Source of the DNA: CAVPRW01 sp046727435 [NCBI: bacterium] | Lineage (GTDB): Bacteria > Tectomicrobia > Entotheonellia > J063 | Reading direction: 5' to 3' | DNA length: 10,334 nucleotides | Assembly (NCBI GenBank): GCA_046727435.1 | Contig: JBKPCR010000262.1 | Location: 1-10,334, forward strand | Part shown: positions 4,814 to 10,334 of the stretch, piece after piece | Numbering within the stretch: the first letter of the stretch is position 1 | Layout: every line of letters begins with the position of its first letter | Notes under the pieces: model-generated | Databases searched by the model: none | Told to the model about the DNA's origin: nothing | Seen by the model: the letters and a program-made list of their open reading frames with translations, nothing else | Program-made: the position numbers and the translations under genes

Positions 4814-6088
4814 ATGCGAGGACCCAGGCCGTTTCGGATGTTTCTGATAGTCATTCTGGCGCTTACGCCTCTGGCCCAGTACTTCTGGTTTGCCCGGGCG
4901 TGGCACCTGATTGACGCGATGGTGTGGCCAGGGTCGCGCTACCTATGGCAGAGTCTGTGGATGGTGGCCGTGCTGGTCGTACTGGCCGCAGTGCTCGACC
5001 TAATGGTGGGCCATATGATCCGCCGCAGCGATCTCTGGCCGTGGGGGCGGGCGGTCGCCAGACTCTGGTTGATCGCGTCGTGCATCGGATATCTGGCGGT
5101 GACCGTGGTGGGGGGGATCGAGTGGCTCTCGAGGCCCGCCATCGCGGCCCTCCCAGAGGCGCAGAGGGCGCATATCGAGCCAGTTCGGCGCATCTTCTTC
5201 CGCTACGCCGCGTATCTGGCGGGCAGTCTTCCCATGCTGGCCACAGCCTATGGCTGCACCGCGGGACGGCTGTGGTATCGCATCGTCACCGTCGAGGTCC
5301 CCATCACGGAGTTACCCCCTGGTCTGGATGGTCTACGCATCGTCCACCTCAGTGATCTCCACATTGGGGACTTCATGCCACGCGCGGCGATCCGGAGAGC
5401 CGTCACCATGGCCAATACCGTGCAGGCCGATCTCGCCGTGCTCACCGGCGATTTGATCAGCCATGGCCGTGATCCCCTCGAGGACTGCATTGCGGAGTTG
5501 AGCCAGCTGCGGGCACCCTTGGGCATCTGGGGGTGTCATGGCAACCACGAGCGCTCGGCTGCGGTGGAAGCGCGAGCGCAGGTGCTCTTTCAGCGCTACG
5601 GCATGCACTTACTGCGGCAGCAGTGTGCGGAAGTGTCCTGGCACGGCGGCATCATCAATCTCATCGGGGTCGACGACCAACGCCAACGTCGGCGCGCGGG
5701 CGAACCGTCCCCCTTGCTGTGCGGCATCGAATCACTCGTCCGGCAAGACATCCCCAACATCCTGCTCTCGCATAACCCTAATACCTTTCATCAGGCTGCG
5801 GCGTTAGGCATCGAGCTGAGCCTCGCGGGCCACACGCATGGCGGGCAGATCCGCTTCGCGCTCGGGGATCGCCAGTGGAGCCCGGCCTGCATGATCACCC
5901 CGTTCGTGGCAGGACTGTATCGCCTGCCGTTAGGGCACAAGGCACACACCGCAGGCTCTGAGGTCACGCCGCGCCGTCCAAAATCCGCCTTCCTGTATGT
6001 AAATCGTGGTCTGGGGACGTTTGGACTCCCTGTGCGTCTGGGGGTTCCACCAGAAATTACCGTACTGACGTTACGTGCGTTGGGGTGA
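4814..6088 (+). CDS. membrane-anchored metallophosphoesterase
   Basis: This 424-aa protein has an N-terminal membrane part with about four helices (near residues 9-26, 48-65, 81-101, 131-148) and a calcineurin-like phosphoesterase domain. The metal-binding motifs are complete and in order: HLSDLHIG (Asp181, His183), TGDL (Asp213), GCHGNHE (Asn244, His245), LSHNP (His320) and AGHTHGGQI (His340, His342). This layout is that of the YkuE/YaeI-like membrane phosphoesterases, whose relatives cleave phosphoesters of lipid or nucleotide substrates. The natural substrate here is unknown. The start has GGGAG eight bases upstream. No other membrane or envelope gene is directly coupled to it. Confidence 0.9.
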   Translation: MRGPRPFRMFLIVILALTPLAQYFWFARAWHLIDAMVWPGSRYLWQSLWMVAVLVVLAAVLDLMVGHMIRRSDLWPWGRAVARLWLIASCIGYLAVTVVGGIEWLSRPAIAALPEAQRAHIEPVRRIFFRYAAYLAGSLPMLATAYGCTAGRLWYRIVTVEVPITELPPGLDGLRIVHLSDLHIGDFMPRAAIRRAVTMANTVQADLAVLTGDLISHGRDPLEDCIAELSQLRAPLGIWGCHGNHERSAAVEARAQVLFQRYGMHLLRQQCAEVSWHGGIINLIGVDDQRQRRRAGEPSPLLCGIESLVRQDIPNILLSHNPNTFHQAAALGIELSLAGHTHGGQIRFALGDRQWSPACMITPFVAGLYRLPLGHKAHTAGSEVTPRRPKSAFLYVNRGLGTFGLPVRLGVPPEITVLTLRALG

Positions 6089-6547
6089 TCGACACGGCGG
6101 CGAGGCCGCTCAGAACCTCTCAGAATCGGCCGGTGAGAAGCAATACAGCGCAGACCATTACCAGACTCTGTATGGACTCCTGCTTCGCAACAACAGCTAG
6201 CGAAGCGCTCTCATTTCGAACAGAAGGACCGTCGCATCGTCTTGTGGCTTGAAGCGCGGATACCATATGCACTCCGCGTCCCCAGCTTCTAGGCGCCGCA
6301 ACGAGTATCTGGCGGTGGAAACTCGTCTCCTTCGTACGCAGATCCAAGGCCACGTCCGACTGACTGATGGGGAGCACTATAAGGGGCTTCCTGTGCTCAT
6401 CCATGAGCGCATGATAATGCCCGATGTTCCTGGGGAAGACTTTGCTAGGAGAAGACCTCAGATGTGTGGATTCTGGCGCAGGCATGCAGTATCCTGGGGG
6501 ACGAGGGAAGTTCCCATCGTCTATCGACCGATGACAGGAGGATTACC
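6089..6547. other. gap with little content besides an integrase relic
   Basis: No convincing gene fills these 459 bases. Both strands have long open frames, but they lack SDs and family similarity, apart from the short integrase-like segment listed separately at 6300-6377. Short GC-rich inverted repeats near 6090-6135 are too imperfect to call. Confidence 0.5.
6300..6377 (+). pseudogene. integrase N-terminal relic
   Basis: The frame reads NEYLAVETRLLRTQIQGHVR and LTDGEH, resembling the N-terminus of rve-type integrases (pattern: NEYLAAEN.ILR.QIKGR.RLTD.ER). Similarity ends after about 26 residues and no start codon or SD of its own is evident. It belongs to the same broad family as the fragment at 3762-4025, but covers an earlier part of the protein and lies on the other strand. 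Confidence 0.5.
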
Positions 6548-6844
6548 ATGAGACATCTTCAAGGCGCTCGCAACATGCTTGTGGGCTTACTTACCATGCT
6601 GCTGCTCACCGCCGGGGGCCTAGTGGTGGCGCATGCAGATAAGACCACCCCGGCGCTCGCGGCTGACCACGTCATTGCGTGCATCAAAACGGCAGTGGCG
6701 GCCCAAGCAGGCATGGTCAAAGAAGTCGAAGTCGAGTATGAGGGGACGCAATGGCTCTGCGAGGTGAAGCTCGTCGACGAGGCGGGGAAACGCCATAAAC
6801 TCCATGTCGATGTGGCCACTAATCAGGTGGTCAAGGCCAAGTAA
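6548..6844 (+). CDS. secreted PepSY-like small protein
   Basis: This 98-aa product starts at the ATG after AGGAGG (six bases of spacing). Residues 1-30 are a clear signal peptide: positive start, hydrophobic MLVGLLTMLLLTAGGLVV core and AHA at the cut site. The mature part has helix AADHVIACIKTAVAAQAG and then strands VKEVEVEYEGTQWLCEVKLV and HKLHVDVATNQVVKAK. This helix-plus-sheet pattern ending in D..TG/N.V is characteristic of PepSY domains, which occur in periplasmic inhibitor or sensor proteins. Two cysteines (in ACIK and WLCE) could form a disulfide. An in-frame ATG further upstream at 6464 gives an extension without features and is not used. Confidence 0.75.
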   Translation: MRHLQGARNMLVGLLTMLLLTAGGLVVAHADKTTPALAADHVIACIKTAVAAQAGMVKEVEVEYEGTQWLCEVKLVDEAGKRHKLHVDVATNQVVKAK

Positions 6845-6856
6845 GCCGCATCTGGA

Positions 6857-6888
6857 GGCCTCTCACACCTCCGGCTCGGTGAGAGGCC
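6857..6888 (+). terminator. 10-bp hairpin between PepSY gene and transporter
   Basis: GGCCTCTCAC and GTGAGAGGCC are perfect 10-base inverted repeats with a 12-base loop, 13 bases after the stop of the PepSY-like gene. There is no T-run, so it is either a Rho-assisted or 3'-protecting structure, or an attenuator between the two genes. Confidence 0.45.
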
Positions 6889-6904
6889 AGTAAGGTCGAC
6901 GGCG

Positions 6905-7339
6905 ATGGCATCAGCACATGACTGGTTTTACTGGGCCCTCCTGTCAGCAGTGTTCGCCGCGCTCACAGCGATTTTTGCCAAGCTCGGCTTAGCCGGCATC
7001 GATTCGGATTTCGCCACGTTGGTACGCACCGTGGTGATTCTGGTCACCCTCACAGGGTTTGTCTGGATCACGGGGAAATGGAGTGACCCGTTTGCCCTCC
7101 ACGGCAAGACCTGGCTCTTCTTGGTGTTGTCTGGGCTGGCCACGGGGGCGTCGTGGGTCTGCTACTTTCACGCCTTGCAGATGGGGGATGCGTCGAAAGT
7201 CGCCCCGGTGGACAAGCTCAGCCTCCTGCTGGTGGCCGTCTTTGCCACCCTGTTTCTCCATGAGCGTCCGAGGCCGCGGGAATGGGTGGGCATCCTCCTG
7301 GTGGGCGTCGGTGTCCTCGTCTTAGGGTTCAAGCGCTGA
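6905..7339 (+). CDS. five-helix EamA/DMT-family transporter
   Basis: This 144-aa inner-membrane protein has five predicted helices (about 8-27, 39-56, 68-90, 105-117, 126-142). The length and pattern fit the short, single-EamA-domain members of the drug/metabolite transporter superfamily, which work as dimers. Typical features are FAALTAIFAKLGL at the front, GLATGASWVCYFHALQMGDA in helix 3, KVAPVDKLS and LHERPRPREWVGILLVGVGV near the end. The transported molecule is unknown. The start codon has only AAGG about nine bases upstream. A small membrane ORF begins two bases after the stop. Confidence 0.85.
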   Translation: MASAHDWFYWALLSAVFAALTAIFAKLGLAGIDSDFATLVRTVVILVTLTGFVWITGKWSDPFALHGKTWLFLVLSGLATGASWVCYFHALQMGDASKVAPVDKLSLLLVAVFATLFLHERPRPREWVGILLVGVGVLVLGFKR

Positions 7340-7341
7340 GT

Positions 7342-7608
7342 ATGCCCACGTGCGGTGCGGTGAGCGCTGGCGCCGTGGTCATGGGGCTCATGGCCGTGCT
7401 GGCCCTGGTCCTCGGCCTCGTGTTGGCGCGCCTGTGGTGGCAGCGTAGGGATAGCCGCTCCGGGGAGGTGGCGCGCTGGTTCCAGGCGCGTGGGACCCCC
7501 GCGTGCCCGTCGGTCATGCGGGCCAGCAGCGTGCTCGACTCGCGGCCGGTGGTGGGCACCCTGAGTGTCCTCATTGCCTGGGGGAACCAGGGGTCCTCCC
7601 ACCTCTGA
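7342..7608 (+). CDS. small single-helix membrane protein, unknown
   Basis: Eighty-eight codons start two bases after the transporter stop (TGAGTATG), an arrangement typical of coupled translation; no independent SD is apparent. Residues 10-33 form one strong helix (VVMGLMAVLALVLGLVLARL) followed by WWQRRD, suggesting an N-out, C-in or tail-anchored form by the positive-inside rule. The rest is hydrophilic with no known domain. It may assist the transporter or be unrelated. A longer in-frame start inside the transporter gene is less likely. Confidence 0.5.
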   Translation: MPTCGAVSAGAVVMGLMAVLALVLGLVLARLWWQRRDSRSGEVARWFQARGTPACPSVMRASSVLDSRPVVGTLSVLIAWGNQGSSHL

Positions 7609-7660
7609 CGTGACGTGTGCATTTTGCGCTAGCTGCATCGCTCAAGGTATGCGACAATGG

Positions 7661-7724
7661 GTCCGTCACGAATGTGCACGGACACTGCCCACATAGCATC
7701 TGATGAGGGTTCCGAGCGGAACCT
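7661..7724 (+). promoter_or_regulatory. two hairpins in the leader of the amidohydrolase gene
   Basis: GTCCGTCAC (7661-7669) pairs with GTG and ACGGAC (7674-7683, one base bulged) around GAAT. It could be a hairpin or, as DNA, a 23-base imperfect operator. A second hairpin, GGGTTCC/GGAACCT around GAGC (7707-7724), lies just before the SD GGGAGG. Together they place structure directly in front of the ribosome binding site. Confidence 0.35.
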
Positions 7725-7739
7725 TGGGAGGGACAGACG

Positions 7740-9446
7740 ATGGCGTATGATCTATTGATCAAAAATGGTCGAGTCATCGACGGCTCTGGAATGCCCGCCT
7801 TCCGCGGGGACGTGGCGGTCAGCCACGGCAAAATTGTGGCGACAGGGAAACTGCGCGATGCCGCCACGCGCACCATTGATGCCGACGGCCTGGTGGTCGC
7901 GCCGGGATTTATCGACAATCACTGCCACTATGACGCCCAGGTAACCTGGGATCCGATGTGCAGCTTCTCGTGCTATCACGGTGCCACGTCGGTGATCATC
8001 GGCAATTGCTCGCTGGCCCTGACACCGGTGCGCCGTGGCCGTGAAGAACGGCTGGCCGAATTTCTCTCCTACGTCGAAGCCATTCCGATGGAGGTGCTGC
8101 GCACCGTCAATATGAGCTGGGAAACAGTGGGCGAATACATGGATACCCTCGACAAGCGTCTGGGGGTGAATGTTGGCGCGCTCATCGGCCATTCGGCGGT
8201 GCGCTATTACGTCATGGGCGATGACTGCCAGGGCCGCGCGGCTACGGCGGACGAGGTCGAAGCCATGCGTGGCATTGTGCGCGATGGCATGACGGCCGGC
8301 GCGCTGGGGCTATCCGTGTCGAAAAATCGGGGCCATTACGACCCACAGGGTGTCCACATTCCGGCGTTTTGGGCCGAGGAGAGCGAGATCTTTGCGCTCG
8401 CGGACGTGCTGAGTGAGATGGGGGTGGGTACCATTCAGAGCGGCGGCGGTCGCGATGCCGAATTACAGAACCGCCTGATGACTCGCCTCGCCGAGGCCTG
8501 CGGCCGCCAGGTGGTCTACAACAACCTGGGGCAGTCGGTACGCGAGCCGGAGGCGTGGAAACAGCACATGGCGCTGGTCGATGAAACGGCCAGAGCGGGG
8601 ATTCGGGCCAATCCTCTGTGCACGCCCAACAGCAATACGACCCGCTTCACCATGCGTAATACCCAAGCGTTCCGTGGCATCCCGACCTGGCATCCTATTT
8701 TGCTGGCGTCGGACGAGGACAAATTGCGGGCCTACAGCGATCCTGAGGTGCGGCGGAAATTGCACCAGGAAGTCGTGGAGTGGACCGCAGACTTACCGGG
8801 CGCGAACATCGGTCGGCGCTGGTACGACTACATCTGGGTGGGAGAGACGGTGTTGCCGAAGAACAAGGGCTGGCAGGGCAAGTCGATCCGTGAAATGGCT
8901 GAGGCTCAGGGCAAGGGCATCATCGACGCCTTCCTGGATCTGGTGGTCGAGGAACATCTGGATACCGTGTTCTTGGAGGGGGCCTCGAACGTCGATAAGG
9001 CGGCCATGGCCCAGATCCTCAACTACCCCAACGCCTATATCGGTCTCTCCGACGGCGGCGCCCATGTGCAGTTCCACGGGGGCTATGGGTATAGCACGCG
9101 TTTGCTCGGCTACTGGGTGCGCCAGGAAGGCATCATGTCGCTGGAGCACGCGGTGCGACGGCTGACCTTCGAGTCGGCCTCGACGTTCGGCATCTACGAT
9201 CGGGGGCTCCTGCGCCCTGGTCTCGCGGCCGACATCACGATCTTCGATCCCGACACCATCAACCCGCTGCCGGAGGACACCGTGCACGATTTTCCGGCCG
9301 GCGGCTGGCGCATCCGAGAGCTGGCCACGGGTATTCAGTACACCATCGTCAACGGCCAGGTGTTGCTCGAAAACGGCCGTCATACCGGCGCGCTCCCAGG
9401 GCGCGTACTCAGGAATAGCCAGTATCACGAGACGGCACAGGCCTAA
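7740..9446 (+). CDS. amidohydrolase, N-acyl-D-amino-acid deacylase group
   Basis: This 568-aa metal-dependent amidohydrolase belongs to the D-aminoacylase/dihydroorotase-like group. The opening YDLLIKNGRVIDGSG, GDVAVSHGKIVATG and VVAPGFIDNHCHYDAQ (53-68) form the urease-like beta-sandwich and first metal site; His61, His63 and Asp65 are in place, with HCH where most relatives have HTH. Cys90 in GNC matches the metal-bridging Cys of D-aminoacylase. GLSDGGAH (435-442) supplies the catalytic Asp438. The C-terminus LRPGLAADITIFDPDTI returns to the sandwich. The two central His motifs of characterised D-aminoacylases (TH.R and SH.K) are not apparent; TIQSGGG and VYNNLGQ stand near those places. 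It probably hydrolyses an N-acyl or cyclic amide, but the substrate is uncertain. GGGAGG precedes the ATG. Confidence 0.87.
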   Translation: MAYDLLIKNGRVIDGSGMPAFRGDVAVSHGKIVATGKLRDAATRTIDADGLVVAPGFIDNHCHYDAQVTWDPMCSFSCYHGATSVIIGNCSLALTPVRRGREERLAEFLSYVEAIPMEVLRTVNMSWETVGEYMDTLDKRLGVNVGALIGHSAVRYYVMGDDCQGRAATADEVEAMRGIVRDGMTAGALGLSVSKNRGHYDPQGVHIPAFWAEESEIFALADVLSEMGVGTIQSGGGRDAELQNRLMTRLAEACGRQVVYNNLGQSVREPEAWKQHMALVDETARAGIRANPLCTPNSNTTRFTMRNTQAFRGIPTWHPILLASDEDKLRAYSDPEVRRKLHQEVVEWTADLPGANIGRRWYDYIWVGETVLPKNKGWQGKSIREMAEAQGKGIIDAFLDLVVEEHLDTVFLEGASNVDKAAMAQILNYPNAYIGLSDGGAHVQFHGGYGYSTRLLGYWVRQEGIMSLEHAVRRLTFESASTFGIYDRGLLRPGLAADITIFDPDTINPLPEDTVHDFPAGGWRIRELATGIQYTIVNGQVLLENGRHTGALPGRVLRNSQYHETAQA

Positions 9447-9466
9447 GTCAGAGTAGTCCTCTGTTC

Positions 9467-9492
9467 CCCCTCTCCCTGGCCAGGGAGAGGGG
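9467..9492. terminator. 26-bp perfect palindrome after the amidohydrolase
   Basis: CCCCTCTCCCTGG is followed directly by its exact reverse complement, with no unpaired centre, 21 bases after the stop codon. As RNA it would make a very stable hairpin on either strand. There is no T-run, so it may be a Rho-aided or bidirectional terminator. Similar CCCCTCTCCCTGG repeats are common as dispersed palindromes in some genomes, so it may also be a repeat-family member. Confidence 0.55.
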
Positions 9493-9547
9493 ATCTACGG
9501 GTCGTTCCAGCCATGTGTTCCCTCACGCACGGCCGAAATGGTCCCGC

Positions 9548-9879
9548 AACCGCCTGCAATTGCGCTCCGTAAGCCTCATCTCCCCGCTGCATGATGCCAT
9601 CCGCATCGCCGAGGAATGGTCCCTAGTCGACCAGCTCTCCGCCGGTCGAGCCGCCATCTCCTTCAACTCCGGCTGGAACGTCAACGACTTCGTCTTCTTT
9701 CCCGAGCGTACGATACACGCCGGGAAATCATGTACAAGCAGATCGACACCATCCGTACCCTGTGGCGGGGCAAGCTTATGACGCGCAAGAATACCTTCGG
9801 CAAAGATGTGGAGATCACCCTCTACCCAAAACTCGTCCAGAAAGAACTCCCCATCTGGCCTGGTTTCGCTGTCGCATAG
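9548..9879 (+). pseudogene. luciferase-like monooxygenase fragment (MupA/Atu3671 type), frameshifted
   Basis: The first frame carries SLISPLHDAIRIAEEWSLVD, then GRAAISFNSGWNVNDFVFFP, up to Glu at 9706. The second begins YDTRREIMYKQIDTIRTLWR at 9709 and continues through TFGKDVEITLYPK and QKELPIW. These are contiguous parts of the FMN-dependent luciferase-like monooxygenases often found inside NRPS/PKS assembly lines. One base is missing at about 9707-9708. After ELPIW the expected LTSAGNP is replaced by PGFAVA and a stop. Only the middle third of a roughly 340-residue domain remains, with no visible start. It is a dead relic. Confidence 0.8.
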
Positions 9880-10088
9880 CCGCCAGTATGCCATCGCTCA
9901 AGTGATGTTGCTGGGCCGCTGCACTCTCGAATAACCCTGACGATGTTGGATTAGCGGTTAACGTCCGGACAGTATGGAAGCAAGTTTTTCGTGGAGAAAA
10001 CACTTGAACTTCGGGCTGAGTTGCCACACCATAAAGGTTTGATGGGTACCTAACCGAAGCATCTATCTCAGCTTATCAGGAGGTTGCG

Positions 10089-10334
10089 ATGCGCACCTTG
10101 CTAGCGATCAGCATCTTCTGCGCAGCAGCCGTGCCGTTCTTGCTGTGCACGCTGGTTTCGGCCGGCGAACGACCGAAAAAGATCGCCACCGTCGAGGGCA
10201 TCACCGAATACCAGCTCGAAAACGGCCTGCGGCTTCTGCTCTATCCCGACAACTCGCGCCCAAAAGTGACGGTGAACATGACCGTGCTGGTCGGCTCGCG
10301 TCACGAGGGGTACGGCGAGACCGGCATGGCCCAT
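10089..10334 (+). CDS. M16 (insulinase-type) peptidase, N-terminal part, runs off the edge
   Basis: The start is set by AGGAGG six bases before the ATG. The first 26 residues are a signal peptide ([19 protein letters not shown] core, cleavage probably after LVSA), so the product is exported to the periplasm or envelope. The mature part begins with [18 protein letters not shown], then [20 protein letters not shown] and TGMAH, the classic opening of M16 zinc proteases. The final His is positioned as the first His of the HxxEH zinc motif; the rest is outside the window. About 82 codons are seen of a gene that in this family is usually 400-900 codons. The 209 bases upstream hold no clear promoter. 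Confidence 0.88.
   Translation, partial: MRTLLAISIFCAAAVPFLLCTLVSAGERPKKIATVEGITEYQLENGLRLLLYPDNSRPKVTVNMTVLVGSRHEGYGETGMAH

Noticed and set aside
6120-6485. 121-codon minus-strand ORF
   Set aside because: No SD or domain; it lies opposite the integrase relic, and its composition does not resemble a protein family.
8793-9428. 211-codon minus-strand ORF
   Set aside because: Shadow of the amidohydrolase gene; the plus-strand frame carries all the conserved motifs.
1-10334. CRISPR array, tRNA or rRNA
   Set aside because: No regularly spaced direct repeats, cloverleaf with CCA-side signatures or conserved rRNA stretches were seen on either strand by eye.

Overview
The window is a GC-rich bacterial stretch that looks like accessory or eroding genome. 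Many starts carry good Shine-Dalgarno (SD) sequences. Intact metabolic genes alternate with fragments of transposase/integrase genes, a truncated toxin, a broken luciferase-like monooxygenase and several tiny ORFs. The mix of families (an SDR, a divergent D-aminoacylase-like amidohydrolase, a five-helix EamA transporter, a MupA/Atu3671-type monooxygenase relic, an M16 peptidase) would suit a large-genome uncultured lineage such as Tectomicrobia/Entotheonella or a deltaproteobacterial relative. This assignment is inference from gene content only and is weak.

Left part (1-4130), almost all on the minus strand. The left edge holds a sigma70-like promoter and an SD serving a gene just outside the window. 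Next come a response-regulator receiver relic (206-392), a possible 74-aa membrane protein (398-622), and an 88-aa orphan gene with a very good SD (895-1161). A 38-aa AT-rich ORF overlaps the ribosome binding site of that orphan, and a terminator lies beyond it. A compact minus-strand array follows (2321 down to 1390), made of three ORFs under 30 codons, a 52-aa frame and a 163-aa frame. The last two each read through only if one base is restored near a T-run. Upstream of the array is an intact SDR oxidoreductase (2333-3094). Upstream of the SDR is a junkyard: a ParE-like toxin cut after 47 residues, fused against an integrase N-terminal piece, with a second integrase piece from the middle of the protein behind it.

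Middle part (4130-7610), plus strand. It contains a DinB/maleylpyruvate-isomerase-like protein (4271-4711), a four-helix membrane-anchored metallophosphoesterase (4814-6088), and a 459-base gap holding one small integrase relic. A secreted PepSY-like protein (6548-6844), a five-helix EamA-type transporter (6905-7339) and a small one-helix protein that follows it by 2 bases (7342-7608) complete this part.

Right part (7610-10334), plus strand. A 568-aa amidohydrolase of the N-acyl-D-amino-acid deacylase group (7740-9446) has two hairpins in its leader and a 26-bp perfect palindrome after its stop. A truncated, frameshifted luciferase-like monooxygenase follows (9548-9879). The start of a secreted M16 (insulinase-type) peptidase runs off the right edge.

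No tRNA, rRNA, CRISPR array or intact mobile element was seen. The most unusual parts are the minus-strand array of very small ORFs (1390-2321) and the 38-aa/88-aa pair (895-1280), whose products I do not recognise.
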